Source: Thinopyrum elongatum
Lineage: Eukaryota; Streptophyta; Magnoliopsida; Poales; Poaceae
NCBI GenBank assembly: GCA_011799875.1
Contig: CM022303.1
Location: forward strand, 546,547,368-546,611,367
Reading direction: 5' to 3'
DNA length: 64,000 bases
Made by a program: the position numbers and the translations under genes. The notes under the pieces were generated by a model. It saw only the letters and a program-made list of their open reading frames with translations, did no database searches and was not told the origin of the DNA. Of this stretch, positions 19,584-31,831 are shown one piece after another (the stretch's first letter is position 1; every line of letters begins with the position of its first letter).

Positions 19584-20166
19584 CCACAACAGAAAATATT
19601 TTCTAAAAGATCAGAGGTCTTCCCGACATGACTAACTAAACATCAATTTTTAACTGACGCGACCTGGGAGCATAAGTTGAACTCTATTGTTTTGTTGGAA
19701 ACTAGCTAGTCCAATTTTGGTGCTCCTTTTTTGAGTCATCTACGTGGTGGTGGTGGTGGTGGGGTGACTTTGCTTGGAGGTTTTGTGTTAGGCATCAACA
19801 TAACTTCTCCCGATGCCAAGTTCTTTTTTGCGAAACGAACACAAATCTATTGTAAAAATTACCTCGAGGTCTTTGGACCATCGAATGGTCACTATAGCCA
19901 CCAGCTTGAGCCGCTGATAGACCCTTGTCATCGCTCCCCTACCGGAGTTGACATGACCTTGTCGATGACAGCCAAAAAGTCTTCGTGCATGTGCCCCTAA
20001 GGGCTAAAAACCTGGTGTCGTAGTCGTCCTCATCGTTCAACTCCTTAATAAATCTTTAGTGCCTAACTAAATATCTTGCCATCGTGCATGGACGATGAGA
20101 AACCTAAACCTTGCTACCCCAAGGAAACAACATAAATCTACGCAGGAGCAACGTCCACTCCGTCTA
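19584..20166. other. Unclassified repeat-like sequence
   Basis: No intact ORF. A GGT repeat lies at 19744-19761. The tail (20090-20166, with CAGGAGCAACGTCCACTCCG) continues on the right side of Gypsy 1 at 31832, since the GTCTA target duplication joins them. I suspect a fragment of an older element, perhaps a LINE, but cannot show it. Confidence 0.35.
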
Positions 20167-21237
20167 TGATGTCTACTATGCAACTTTATTCTTGTAGACT
20201 CATGTTGAGCCTCCAAGCGCAGAGTTTTGTAGGACAGTAGCATTTTTTCCTCAAGTGGATGACCTAAGGTTTATCAATCCATGGGAGGCGTAGGATGAAG
20301 ATGGTCTCTCTCAAACAACCCCGCAACCAAATAACAAAGAGTCTCTTGTGTCCCCAATACACCAAATACAATGGTAAATTGTATAGGTGCATTAGTTCAG
20401 CGAAGAGATGGTGATACAAGTGTAGTAATGATAGTAGATATTGATTTTTGTAATAAGAACAATAAAAAACAACAAGGTAACAAGTAACAAAAGTGAGCAC
20501 AAACGATATTGCAATGCTTGAAAATAAGGCCTAGGGTTCATACTTTCACTAGTGAAATCTCTCAACAATGCTAACATAGTTGAATCATATAACAACCCCT
20601 CAATGTGCGACAAAGAATCACTCCAAAGTTCTTATTTAGCGGAGAACATAAGATGAAATTGTTTGTAGGGTACGAAACCACCTCAAAGTTATCTTTTTCG
20701 ATTAATCTATTGAGCCATTCCTATAAGTGTCACAAACAACCCTAGAGTTCGTACTAAAATAACACCATATGATACACATCAATCAACTCTAATGTCACCT
20801 AGATACTCCAATGTCACCACAAGTATCCATGAGTTGATTATACGATATGCATCAAACAACTTCAGATTCATAATATTCAATCCAACACAAAGAACTTCAA
20901 AGAGTGCCCCAAGATTTCTACCGGAGAAAGTAGGACAAAAACATGCATCAACCCCTATGCATATATTACCTCGATGTCACCTCGGGAATCCGCGAGTTGA
21001 GTGCCAAAACATACATCAAGTAAATCAATATAATACCCCATTGTCACCACGGGTATTCATATGCAAGACATACATCAAGTGTTCTCAAATCCAACAAAGT
21101 ATTCAATCCGATAAAAGTGAAACCTCAAAGGTAAAAACTCAATTCATCACAACAAGAAAGAGAGGGAGAAACACCATATGATCCAACTATATTAACAAAG
21201 CTCGCGGTACATCAAGATCATGCCAAATCAAGAACAC

Positions 21238-21269
<32 letters not shown>

Positions 21270-21834
21270 TCAAACACATACCTACTAGTACAAACCCTCA
21301 GCCCCGAAGGTGGACTACTCCCTCCTCATCATGGTGGCCACCGGGATGACGAAGATGGCCTTCGGTGATGATTTCCCCCTCCGACAGGGTGCCGGAACGG
21401 GCTCCCGATTGAGTTTTCGTGGATACAGAGGTTTGCGGCGGCGGAACTTCTCATCTAGAGTTATTTCTGGGGGTTTCTGTATTTATAGGATTTTTTGTTG
21501 TCGGTCTCACGCAAAGATGGGCTTCGAGGGGCCCACTACTCACCAGGGCGTGCCAGAGGGGGGTGGCACGCCCTGGTGCCTAGTGGGTAGCAGGGGGCCC
21601 CCCTCCAGTGGGTCTTTGCTCCAGTATTTTTCTTTTATTCCAAAATAATTCTCCAAAAAGTTTCGTCGATTTCCGAGAACTTCTATTTATGCACAAAAAA
21701 CAACACCACGGTAATTCTGCTGAAAACAGCGTCAGTCCAGGTTAGCTCCATTCAAATAATACCAAAACCATGTAGAATTGATCTAAAACTGGCATGAATA
21801 CTTCATAAATTGTAGATACGTTGGAGACATATCA
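20167..21834 (-). repeat. Gypsy 1 3' LTR
   Basis: 1668 bp. Contains a (GA)n tract (21236-21264), a hairpin at 21533-21586 and, on the minus strand, a TATA-like CCTATAAATAC (about 21480-21490). The hairpin lies upstream of the TATA box in the sense direction. Confidence 0.9.
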
Positions 21835-21848
21835 GCATCCCCAAGCTT
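21835..21848 (-). other. Gypsy 1 polypurine tract
   Basis: Minus strand AAGCTTGGGGATGC immediately before the LTR start, the plus-strand primer for reverse transcription. Confidence 0.75.
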
Positions 21849-23339
21849 AATTCCTACTCGTCCTCGAGTAGGTAAATGATAAAAGAAATAATTTATGAAG
21901 TGTGAATGCTAGCATAGTGCAAAAAATTGATCAATGATAATTTCAATCACTTTTCCTAGCATTATAACAGCAACTCTTTCTCATAAAACTCATCATGATA
22001 AAGTAACAATCGATTCACATGTTATGGTTCAAACAATGCATTCTCTTGAAACTTAACAACCTATGTTCTCAGTCACCAAACAATTGCAATTCAACTTATT
22101 CAAAAAAGACTAAGCAACAGCTCCACATACTCAATCATCATATAGTCTTCTATGATTGCTAGTACTCAAAGCATATTTTTAGAACAAATGGCATCCATCG
22201 AATACAGAGAAAGATAGGGGCTTAATGTTTCGCCTCCCAACTCATTTATCATAGAGATAATTGTCAACAATAATAATTCATGATCAAATATATTTGACTG
22301 GCCATATGTGCCTAGATTTTCCCCCACCACATGATGCTTGCCAACTAGAGAATAATTGAGGTTGAAATGAGAATGCATACTATTGACTCTTGCATAAAAG
22401 TAAATACTAAAAAGTAAAAGGTAGGCCCTTCATAGAGGGAAGCTGAGGTTGTCATGCGCCTTTTATTTTTGGATGCGCAAGCTTTTAATGCAAAGGAACA
22501 TCATGTTATATTGCCCCTTGTGATAGCAACCTTTATTATGCAGTCCGTCGCTTTTATTTCTTTACCATCACAAATTTGTACAACACTTATTTTCCCTTGT
22601 AATAAAAGATCATACATATTTTAGGAGCAATTTTTATTGCCTTTTGCATCGATGACAACTTACTTGAAGGATCTTATTCAATCCATAGGTAGATATGGTG
22701 GACACTCATGGCAAGAAACTGGGTTTAAGGGGTTTTGGATGCACAAGTAATATTTCTACTTAGTACAAATATTTGGCTAGCAAAAGATCCTAAGCAAGCA
22801 CCACATGTTGGAGGATCCATAACAATATAACTTCTATGCAAATATAAACAAACATAATTCATTACGTTGTCTTCCTTGTCCAACTTCAACTAATTTGCTC
22901 AAGTTTGAAAATAATTAATGGGTATTCATAATCATAGAAGATGACCAAGATAATATATTTATATGTGAAAGTTCTCTTTCTTATACTAATCATTCATGAA
23001 TTGCTTGTATGACCAATATTGTGATTGTCAAGCTTCAATAGATTTCACTTTCTAAACCTGATGTGAAGCTACTACTAGGCAAGATATAAGCATATTAAGC
23101 ACATATAATTTCAACTTCATGATATTCAATTCATTCAACAATTTACTCAAAGGAAATAAGTGAAGAACGAGAGTAAATGACAAACTACTCCAAAAAGATA
23201 TAAGTGAAGATCAAGTGAGCAGTTAAATAATTAAGTAGCTATGTGAGGACTCTCTCTCATTTAAAAAATTTAGATCGTAAGTATTTTATTCAAACAGCAA
23301 AGAAAACAAAATAAAATGAAATTCCAGGAATAGCACATA
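21849..23339 (-). other. Gypsy 1 long 3' non-coding region, shared with Gypsy 2
   Basis: No open frame on the sense strand. Read on the minus strand it matches Gypsy 2 positions about 59000-60150 in order: the TGTGGTGCTTGCT block (here about 22790-22810), the CATCATGTGGTG..CTAGGCACATAT block (22310-22340) and the GTTGGGAGGCGAAAC..AAGCCCCTATCTTTCT block (22200-22245). Confidence 0.7.
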
Positions 23340-24790
23340 TCATGCGACGAAGCAAAAACTTAGGCTCAACCGATACTAACCGATAATTGTTGATGAAGTA
23401 AGGTGGGATGCCTACCGGGGCGTCCCCAAGCTTAGGTACTTGAGACTTCTTGGAATATTAACTTGGGATGCCTTGGGCATCCCCAAGCTTGAGCTCTTGT
23501 GTCTTCTTCATTCCCCTCATAACACGGTTTCCCTAATTCTTAAAAACTTCATCCACACAAAACTCAACGAGAACTCGTAAGATATGTTAGTATAAACCAA
23601 TGCAAAACCTTATCATTCTCTACTGTAGCAAATCACTAAAATTATAATTTAACATTGCATACTAAATGCCTCTGCATATTTAATACTCCTACCCTCAAAT
23701 AAAATCATTAAACAAGCAAACATATGCAAACAATGCAAACATAACAGCAATCTGTCTAAACAGGACAGTCTGTAAAGAGTGAAATAATATTCATACTTCC
23801 CTAACTCCAAAAATTCAGAAAAATTACCAAACTATAGAAAATTTGTTATAGCTTATTATGTAAAAATTTCAAGATTTTATCACTTTCTGACTTTTCTCAA
23901 GAATTCACGCAATAGCGTGCAACATTTTTGTTTTCAAACAGCAACATATAGACTTGCAAAATAAGCATGGTAATGTCTATACTTGACACTTTTATTGAAA
24001 TAAAAGATGCAAAAAATTATCCTAAATAGCAGCAGGAAAATCCAACTAAAATTAAATGATTCTCCAAGCAAAACACATATCATGTGACGAATAAAAATGT
24101 AGCTCCAAGTGAGGTTACCGATAATGTTGGAGACGAAAGAGGGGATGTCTTCCGGGGCATCCCCAAGCTTAGTTGCTTGGATCTTCCTTGAATATTATCT
24201 TGGGGTGCCTTGGTCATCCCCAATCTTAGGGTCTTGTCACTCCTTATTCTCCTTATATCGATATCTCACCCAAAACTTGAAAACTTCAATCACACAAAAC
24301 TTAATGGAACTTCGTGAGATGGGTTAGCATAGTAAAACAAATCATTCACTTGGGTACTGTCAAAGACGAGATTCATAATTGTTTCCACATAATGCCTACT
24401 ATACTCTATAATTTCCACAATTTAAATTAAGCAATATAAGCCATAGAAATCATAAAACAAGCAAACTATGCATTGCAAACAGAATCTGTCAAAAACAAAA
24501 CAGCCTGTAAAGATCTAAATAATTACTACACTTCTGTTACTCCAAAAATTCAAGAAAAATTAGGACAACGTAGGATATCAATCATCTGTAAAAAAAATCA
24601 AAAAAATTTGACGCTCCAGTGATTTTTAACAATTCTGTTACTGGGCGCAAAAGTTTCTGTTTTTGCACAGAATCAAGTCAACTATCATCCACACTATACC
24701 AAAGGCTTTACTTGGCACTTTATTAAAACAAAAGCTATAAAACATGATTACTATAGTATCTTAATCATGTTAACACAGAAAAACATTAGG
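23340..24790 (-). repeat. ~720-bp tandem duplication with internal PPT-like motifs
   Basis: Copy a (about 23340-24060) and copy b (about 24061-24790) share CACATATCATG.GACGA, the CGATAATGTT/GTTGATG block, GGGGC(A/G)TCCCCAAGCTTAG, and the 'aaacag.ctgtaaaga' block. Each copy has two TCCCCAA(G/T)CTT blocks (near 23430 and 23488; near 24160 and 24217), which read on the sense strand as AAGCTTGGGGA, the same word as the real polypurine tract at 21835. Confidence 0.75.
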
Positions 24791-24867
24791 GGTAAATGTT
24801 GGGTTGTCTCCCAACAAGCACTTTTATTTAATGCCTTTCTAGCTAGGCATGATGATTTCAATGATGC

Positions 24868-27800
24868 TCACATAAAAGGTAGGAATCGAAACATAACGAG
24901 AGCATCATGAAGCATATGACTAGCACATTTAAGCCTAACCCACTTACTATGCATAGGGATCTTGTGAGCAAACAATTTATGGGAGCAAGAATCAATGTGA
25001 CGACCCCGGCTTAATCGTGCACTAATCATACACGCAAATGCGCACGATCAAGCCTAAGGACTCACTTGAAGATATCACAACACAACTCTAAAACATAAAA
25101 ATAAAGTCATACAAGCTTAATATTACAAGCCAGGGCCTCGAGGGCTCGAATACAAGCTCGATGGCATACAAGCGTCAGCGGAAGCATTAGATATCTGAGT
25201 ACAGATATATTACAGAGAGAGAGATAAGCCTTCACAGAGGCGGGGTAAAAATAAAAACTACGATCGAAAGGCGTAGGCCTCCTGCCCTGGACCCTCCGAT
25301 CCTACTCCTGGTCGTCGAACGGCTCCTCGTAGTAGTAGTACTCGCCAGGCGGATAGTAGTACTGGTCGTCGGCTGGGGCTTCTGGCTCAGGGGCTCCGTC
25401 GTCTGGTGGCATCAAATGGAAAATGGGGGAAAAAGAAAATAAAGCAAACGTGAGTACTCATTCGAAGTACTCAGCAAGCAAGGATCTACACTACATATGC
25501 ATCATTGTCAAAGGAATGGCTGTATATGTGGACTGGGCTGCAGAAATGCCAGAATAGAGGGAGAAGCCTAGTCCTATCGAATACTAGCATCTTCAACAAT
25601 CTTCGACAGTCTTGCAGCATCAGGAGAGAGCAGATGAACATAATGTAAAGTAGTAGTAGTAATATCATCAACCTCGACCTGAGATCCTTTCTCGACTCCC
25701 TGCGAGAAAGCAATCCCAGAGCCGTACTATCCAATTCTCATCACATGTTCTAGTTGTACCGATCGGGATACAACTTCGAGTGTCCGTTACCGTAGGACAG
25801 GCTATCGATAGAAGTTTCTTCCCTGCAGGGGTGCACCAACTTACCCACCACGCTCACTTAACTCTGGCCGGACACACTTTTCTGGGTCATGCCCGGCCTC
25901 GGCTAAGCAACACGCCGCAACCCGACCTAGGCTTATAAGAGAGGTCAGCACGCCGGACTAAACCTATGCCCCCAGGGGTCTTGGGCCATCGCCCCGGGAA
26001 CTCCTGCACGTTACGGGGCCACCGAGAGCAGACCTAGCAACCCCTTATACAAGCGCGGTTGCGTTACTAGTCCAACTCGGCGTGCGCCGCTCCTTACTGA
26101 CGTCAAACAAGCTTCGGCTGATGTGTACGACGCAGAACGCCCATACTATGCCCACGTGATGGTTAGTGCTATCGGGCCAGAGGCCCCTCGGATCAAATAT
26201 CCAAACCGTAGTGGATTAGGAGCGCGCGGAAACGAGCAGAGACTCACGATCGATGTGACCCCGTCGCCCCGTCTCGAGGACTTGCGGCAAGGGCTAAGAA
26301 TGCCCGGCCACGCCTCGTAGTTATCTCGCGGGCACCATCCAGGTCAACCCGACTCCACATCACTTCGCAATAAGCTCGCGCGGGTACCCCTCAGGGCCGA
26401 CCCGTCTTTAGTATCATAGTTTAGTGCAAGTCATAATATCCAAGGTAACTGTGTGTCTGACACCGAAGGGAACCCTGAGGAATCACCCTCGATGGAATTC
26501 CCGCTCGATGTTATCATCAGGGTGAACGAAGGAGGAATCACCCTCGAGGTCCACCTTGAGGAGTTGCGCGACGACGTCGTGATCGGGGGTGGTGTAGAAG
26601 GAATCACCCTCGCTTACCACGACCGAGTAACTAACCTACAAGGTTAACATCAGAAGTGCTGACGAGGTATCACCCTCGGCACTCGATGATAACCCAGCAG
26701 TGTCGGCAACTAAGGGGAAGTGATGTGCGGTGCCATGGTCTAGTCTTCAATCCCGATGATCGGGTCTTCTGATGTACAGCAGGGCAGTCGGGATCAAGTG
26801 GGGGTCTCTGTCGTGACTCTACCCATCCTATGCTAAACAGTTTAGGATAACAGGCATGTATCAAAAGTAGGTTACAAGTAAACAGGCTATGCAACAGAGT
26901 AGGATAGTAATAGCAGCAGTAACATCTAGTGCAAGCATAAGAGGGGAGAGAGTAGGCGATATCGGAATGCTCAAAATGGGGGTGCTTGCCTGTTTGCTCT
27001 GGGGCAAGGGCAAGGTCTTCAGGGGTGTCGCCGGGAACGTAGTCGTACTCCTGTGCGGCGTCTGCCTCGGGAGCTACGTCAACGTCGGGGTCTATCGAGA
27101 GAGAAGAGGGGGAAGAAACAGGTAAACATAATGCAAACAGATGCAATACGGTGCGTGTGATGCTATGATGCAGTGTAGGGTTGCCTGAATATGCATCTAA
27201 GTCATTTTAGTTATTTTTAGAATTATTCTGGGATTTAATATCCGACGTGTGTGCACTATTCATCTGCCGGATTCGGGTCCGGAGTTACGAGTTCTTCTAC
27301 GTAGGTGGTTCCGATGGAGAAACAGACGGCACGATCAGACTCGGCTCGTCGTTCTGAGCAAGTTTCATGTATAAACTTTTTCGATCTGAGCTACGGTTTA
27401 AAAGATATGAATTTTCGAAGTTTATTTGAATTTCTGGATTTCTGGATTTATTTAAATTACAAAAAAGTAATTATTGCGTCAGCAGTGACATCAGCACTGT
27501 GTCAGCACAGCTGACCCGCTGACTGGGTCAAACTGACAGGTGGGGCCCACCTGTCAGCCTCATGGGGTTAATCAATCATTTAATTTAGACTAACAGAGGG
27601 GTTTAGCTAGTGGGCCCGGGCTGTCAGTGAGTCATTTAACTAACAGGATTAACTAATTATTCATTAGCAGTTAATTAGTCAACCGGGCCCACATGTCAAT
27701 GGCAGAGGGGAACAGTAAACGCGCGTTGACTTGGTCAACTGGGTCCAGCGGGACCCAGTGTCAGTGACCGAACGGTGGGGCCCACGGTGCCAGATGGCGG

Positions 27801-30053
27801 CCACGTAGGATGCCGGCCACCGGAGCTCTCCGGCGAGCTCACGCGGCGGCGAGAAACTCCGGCGAGCCCGGATTCGTTCTGGGGTGCTTGGTTTTCGGCG
27901 TGCTTTGGCTCGCTGGAACGAGCGGAACGGCGCGCGTCGCGTGGGGTGAATGGCTGGACACGGATATGACCGGAGCGACGCCGGCGTCGACGATTGGCGG
28001 CGGAGCTTTCGGGCTCGATTGGAAAATGCGGCAGCAGCGGGTTTTCGGGCGCGCGTTCGGGCTCAGCCGAACGCGGGTGAAGCGCCGCTTCGATCTAGCC
28101 CAAAGGCTCGGCGTGCGATGGACGGAGACGGCGACACCAACGAGCCCGAGCGGCGACAAAACACGGCAAGGCGGCGAGCTAGCTAGGAAGGAAATGCGGT
28201 GCCGAGAAGAGGAATGGCGGGAGGGGGAAGCTCACCGGGCGGCTATGTAAAGCCCGTGCGAGCTTAGGAGCAGCAGAGGTCGACGGAGTCGGCGGCGAGC
28301 GGCGGCGTCCGAGAAGGAGAGATGAGGTCGATTCGCTCGAGGTGGTGATGCAGGGCTCGGGCGGAGAAGCGTAGCCGACGTAGAGGAGGCAGGCGGAGGC
28401 GATGGACTCGACGGAGAGGCAACCGGAGCCCGGTGGCCGCGGGATCGAGCGACGGCGGCGACAGTGGTTGCGGGCGTCCAACCAGATCAAACCAGAGAGG
28501 GGAACGAGGGGAAATGGGGGCTCTCTAGGGTTCGGGGAGAGGCGAGGGAGAGCCGGGGCTGCTTCTTAACCTAGCCGGGGCGCCGCGGATGGCCGACGCG
28601 CGGCGGCCGGTCGCCGTGTCGGCGTCAGCGCGCGACAGCGCACGAAGGAGGACGACGGGGAGATGGGCTGGGCCGTTTGGACCTCTAATCGGGGCACTGT
28701 GCACTAAGGCCCAGTGCACAGTGTCCCTTTTATTTATCTCTCTGATTCTGTTTTCTTTTTCTTTTATTTCCTTTTGTTCTGAAATGTTGGTGACAGTTGT
28801 GCACTTTTGAAAAATATGGAAGTTGACCCTAATATTGCAGTGCAATATTAGCCCCCACCAAAAAGTGGTTTGAACTAATTTGAATTCCATTTGAATTTGA
28901 TATCAATTTAAATAGATTGAATAATCTGTTTTGGGTGCTGTTTCAGGTTGTTTCACTCACTTAGCTAACTCCAAAAATAATGATTATGATTTTGCCATGA
29001 CCACTGGATTATTTGCTAATTAAATAACATTTCTCCAGCAGAGTTTGATCAACTTCAATTTGCACTTTGGAATTTAATTTGATTTTCAGATTTTGAATTT
29101 GAATTGGATTATTGACCCAAATGATTTGGCACTGCAAATGATCATGACTTGGCAGTTTTAACAGAGTGTCATAGAGCTTATTACTAGGGGGTGTTACAAT
29201 CAACTAGCATAGGAAGGCAAAACAAGCATGACTTCAAAACTTTCGACACATAGAGGGGAAACTTGATATTATTGCAACACCTACAAGCATATGTTCCTCT
29301 CTCATAGTAATTTTCAGTAGCATCATGAATGAATTCAACAATATAGCTGTCACATAAAGCATTCTTTTCATGATACATAAGCATACAAATTTTATTACTC
29401 TCTATATAAGCAAATTTATTCTCATGAATAGTAGTGGGAGCAACCTCAATAAAATAACTATCATGCGATACTTGATTGACATAATCAAACTGAAAATTAA
29501 AATCATGATGACAAGTTTCATGGTTATCATTATTCTTTATAGCATACATGTCATCACAATAATCATCATAGATAGCAACTTTGTTGTCATAGTCAATTTA
29601 AACTTCTTCCAAAATAGTGGAATCATCATTAAATAAAGTCATGACCTCTCCAAATCCACTTTTATCATTATAATAAGATTCAACACCTTCCAAAATAGTG
29701 GTATAATTATTATCTAGAGTTGACACTCTTCCAAACCCACTTTCATCAATATAATCATCATAAATAGGAGGCATGCTTTCATCATAATAAATTTTCTCAT
29801 CAAAACTTGGGGGACTAAAAATATCATCCTCATCAAACATAGCATCCCCAAGATTATGGCTTTGCATATCATTAGCATCATGGATATTCAAAGAATTCAT
29901 ACTAGCAACATTGCAATCATGATTATCATTCATGGACTTTATGCCAAACATTTTATTGAATTCTTCTTCTATCAATTGAGCATAATTTTTCGCTCCATCA
30001 TTTTCAAGAAAGACATTATAAAGAAGAATAATATGAGGCAACCTCAATTCCAT
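24868..30053 (-). pseudogene. Acidic protein of non-autonomous Gypsy 1, split by a solo LTR
   Basis: The frame starts at 30053 (MELRLPHIILLYNVFLENDG) and runs to a TAA near 29596. It then resumes in the same frame (IDYDNKVAIYDDYCDDMYAI, about 29595-29540) to the insertion at 29198, and continues on the far side of the solo LTR (HKLFAHKIPMHSKWVRLKC) to a TGA at 24868-24870. The protein is rich in Asp, Asn and Tyr. It has two internal repeats (DESGFGRVSTL..TTILEGVESY and DKSGFGEVMTL..STILEEV) and a Cys-containing patch (ACRCCNNIKFPLYV). I recall similar predicted proteins from many Triticeae non-autonomous Gypsy elements, without assigned function. It resembles neither Gag nor Pol. Here it is broken by one nonsense codon and the insertion. 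Confidence 0.65.
24996..29198. mobile_element. ~4.2 kb solo LTR (copy A)
   Basis: Starts TGTGACGACCCCGGCTTAAT and ends GGGGGTGTTACA, with a perfect 5-bp target duplication ATCAA (24991-24995 and 29199-29203). TG...CA ends and a 5-bp duplication point to an LTR retrotransposon. No internal domain, PBS or PPT is present, so it is read as a solo LTR left by LTR-LTR recombination. A 4 kb LTR is very large; giant-LTR LARD families such as Sukkula occur in Triticeae and this may be one, but I am not certain of the name. It contains a GC-rich block (27750-28680) with ORFs on several frames that look fortuitous, and four TCACCCTCG motifs (26475-26680). Confidence 0.85.
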
Positions 30054-30156
30054 TTTTTGTACTTTTCTTTAATAAACCAAACTAGTGATAAAACAAGAAA
30101 CTAAAAGATTCAATTGCAAGATCTAAAGATATACCTTCAAGCACTCACCTCCCCGA

Positions 30157-30177
30157 CAATGGCTCCAAAAAAGAGCT
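30157..30177 (-). other. Gypsy 1 primer binding site region
   Basis: Minus strand GAGCCATTGTCGGGGAGG next to the LTR resembles the tRNA-Asp-type PBS TGGCGCCGTTGCCGGGGA with several changes, and is comparable to the site in Gypsy 2. Confidence 0.55.
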
Positions 30178-31826
30178 TGATGTCTACTACGCAACTTTAT
30201 TCTTGTAGACTCGTGTTGGGCCTCCAAGCGCAGAGTTTTGTAGGACAGTAGCAATTTTCCCTCAAGTGGATGACCTAAGATTTATCAATCCATGGGAGGC
30301 GTAGGATGAAGATGGTCTCTCTCAAACAACCCTGCAACCAAATAACAAAGAGTCTCTTATGTCCCCAACACACCAAATACAATGAAATTGTATAGGTGCA
30401 CTAGTTCGGCAAAGAGATGGTGATACAAGTGTAGTAATGATAGTAGATATTGATTTTTGTAATAGGAACAATAAAAAACAGAAAGGTAGCAAGTAACAGA
30501 AGTGAGCACAAACAGTATTGCAATGCTTGAAAATAAGGCCTAGGGTTATACTTTCACGAGTGAAATCTCTCAAAAATGCTAACATAGTTGAATCATATAA
30601 CAATCCCTCAACATGCGACAAAGAATCACTCCAAAGTTCTTATTTAGTGGAGAACATAAGATGAAATTGTTTGTAAGGTATGAAGCCACCTCAAAGTTAT
30701 CTTTTCCGATCAATCTATTGAGCCATTCCTATAAGTGTCACAAACATCCCTAGAGTTCGTACTAAAATAACACTATATGATACACATCAGTCAACTATAA
30801 TGTCACCTAGATACTCCAATGTCACCACAAGTATCCGTGAGTTAATTATACGATATGCATCAAACAACTTCAGATTCATGATATTCAATCCAACACAAAG
30901 AACTTCAAAGAGTGCCCCAAGAATTCTACCAGAGAAAGTAGGACAAAAACATGCATTAACCCCTATGCATAGATTACCCAATGTCACCTCGGGAATCCGC
31001 GAGTTGAGTGCCAAAACGTACATTAAGTGAATCAATATAATACCCCATTGTCACCATGGGTATTCATATGTAAGACATACATCAAGTGTTCTCAAATCCA
31101 ACAAAGTATTCAATCAGATAAAAGTGAAACCTCAAAGGTGAAAACTCAATTCATCACAACAAGAAAGAGAGGGAGAAACACCATATGATGAAACTATATT
31201 AACAAAGCTTGCAGTACATCAAGATCATGCCAAATCAAGAACACGAGAGAGAGAGAGAGAGAGAGATCAAACACATAGCTACTAGTACAAACCCTCAGCC
31301 CCGAGGGTGGACTACTCCCTCCTCATCATGGTGGCCGCCGAGAAGATGAAGATGGCCTCCGGTGATGATTTCCCCCACCGACAAGGTGCCGGAACGGGCT
31401 CTCGATTGAGTTTTCATGGATACAAAGGCTTGCGGCGGTGGAACTTCTCATCTAGGGTTATTTCTGGGGGTTTCTGTATTTATAGGATTTTTTGGCGTCG
31501 GTGTCACGCTAAGATGGGCTTCGAGGGGCCCACTACCCACCAGGGCGCCAAAAGGGGGTGGCGCACCCTGGTGCCTAGTGGGCAACAGGGGGGCCTCCAG
31601 TGGGTCTTTGCTCCAGTATTTTTCTTTTATTCCAAAATATATCTCCAAAAAGTTTCATCCAATTCTGAGAACTTTTATTTCTGCACAAAAAACAACACCA
31701 CGGTAGTTCTGCTGAAAACAGCGTCAGTCCGGGTTAGTTCCATTCAAATCATACCAAAACCATATATAATTGTTGTAAACATGGCATGAATACTTCATAA
31801 ATTATAGATACGTTGGAGACGTATCA
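30178..31826 (-). repeat. Gypsy 1 5' LTR
   Basis: 1649 bp, pairs with 20167-21834. Ends GACGTATCA on the plus strand. Its hairpin (about 31527-31580) differs from the other LTR's hairpin but both arms still pair (CACCAGGGCGCCA and TGGCGCACCCTGGTG). Confidence 0.9.
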
Positions 31827-31831
31827 GTCTA

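Larger units (their letters stand above)
20167..31826 (-). mobile_element. Non-autonomous Gypsy LTR retrotransposon (Gypsy 1), interrupted
   Basis: LTRs at 20167-21834 and 30178-31826, both TG...CA, are flanked by the target duplication GTCTA (20162-20166 and 31827-31831). On the minus strand the polypurine tract AAGCTTGGGGATGC abuts the left LTR and a degenerate tRNA-Asp-type PBS abuts the right one. The interior has no reverse transcriptase, integrase or protease. It encodes one unusual acidic protein and a long non-coding 3' region that resembles the 3' region of Gypsy 2, which suggests mobilisation by a related autonomous family. A 4.2 kb solo LTR (24996-29198) is inserted into it. The LTRs differ by several per cent by eye, so it is older than Copia 1. 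Confidence 0.9.

Noticed and set aside
27810..28890. GC-rich ORFs in solo LTR A (up to 146 codons)
   Set aside because: Inside an LTR, not conserved as frames in copy B, and open on both strands because of GC richness.
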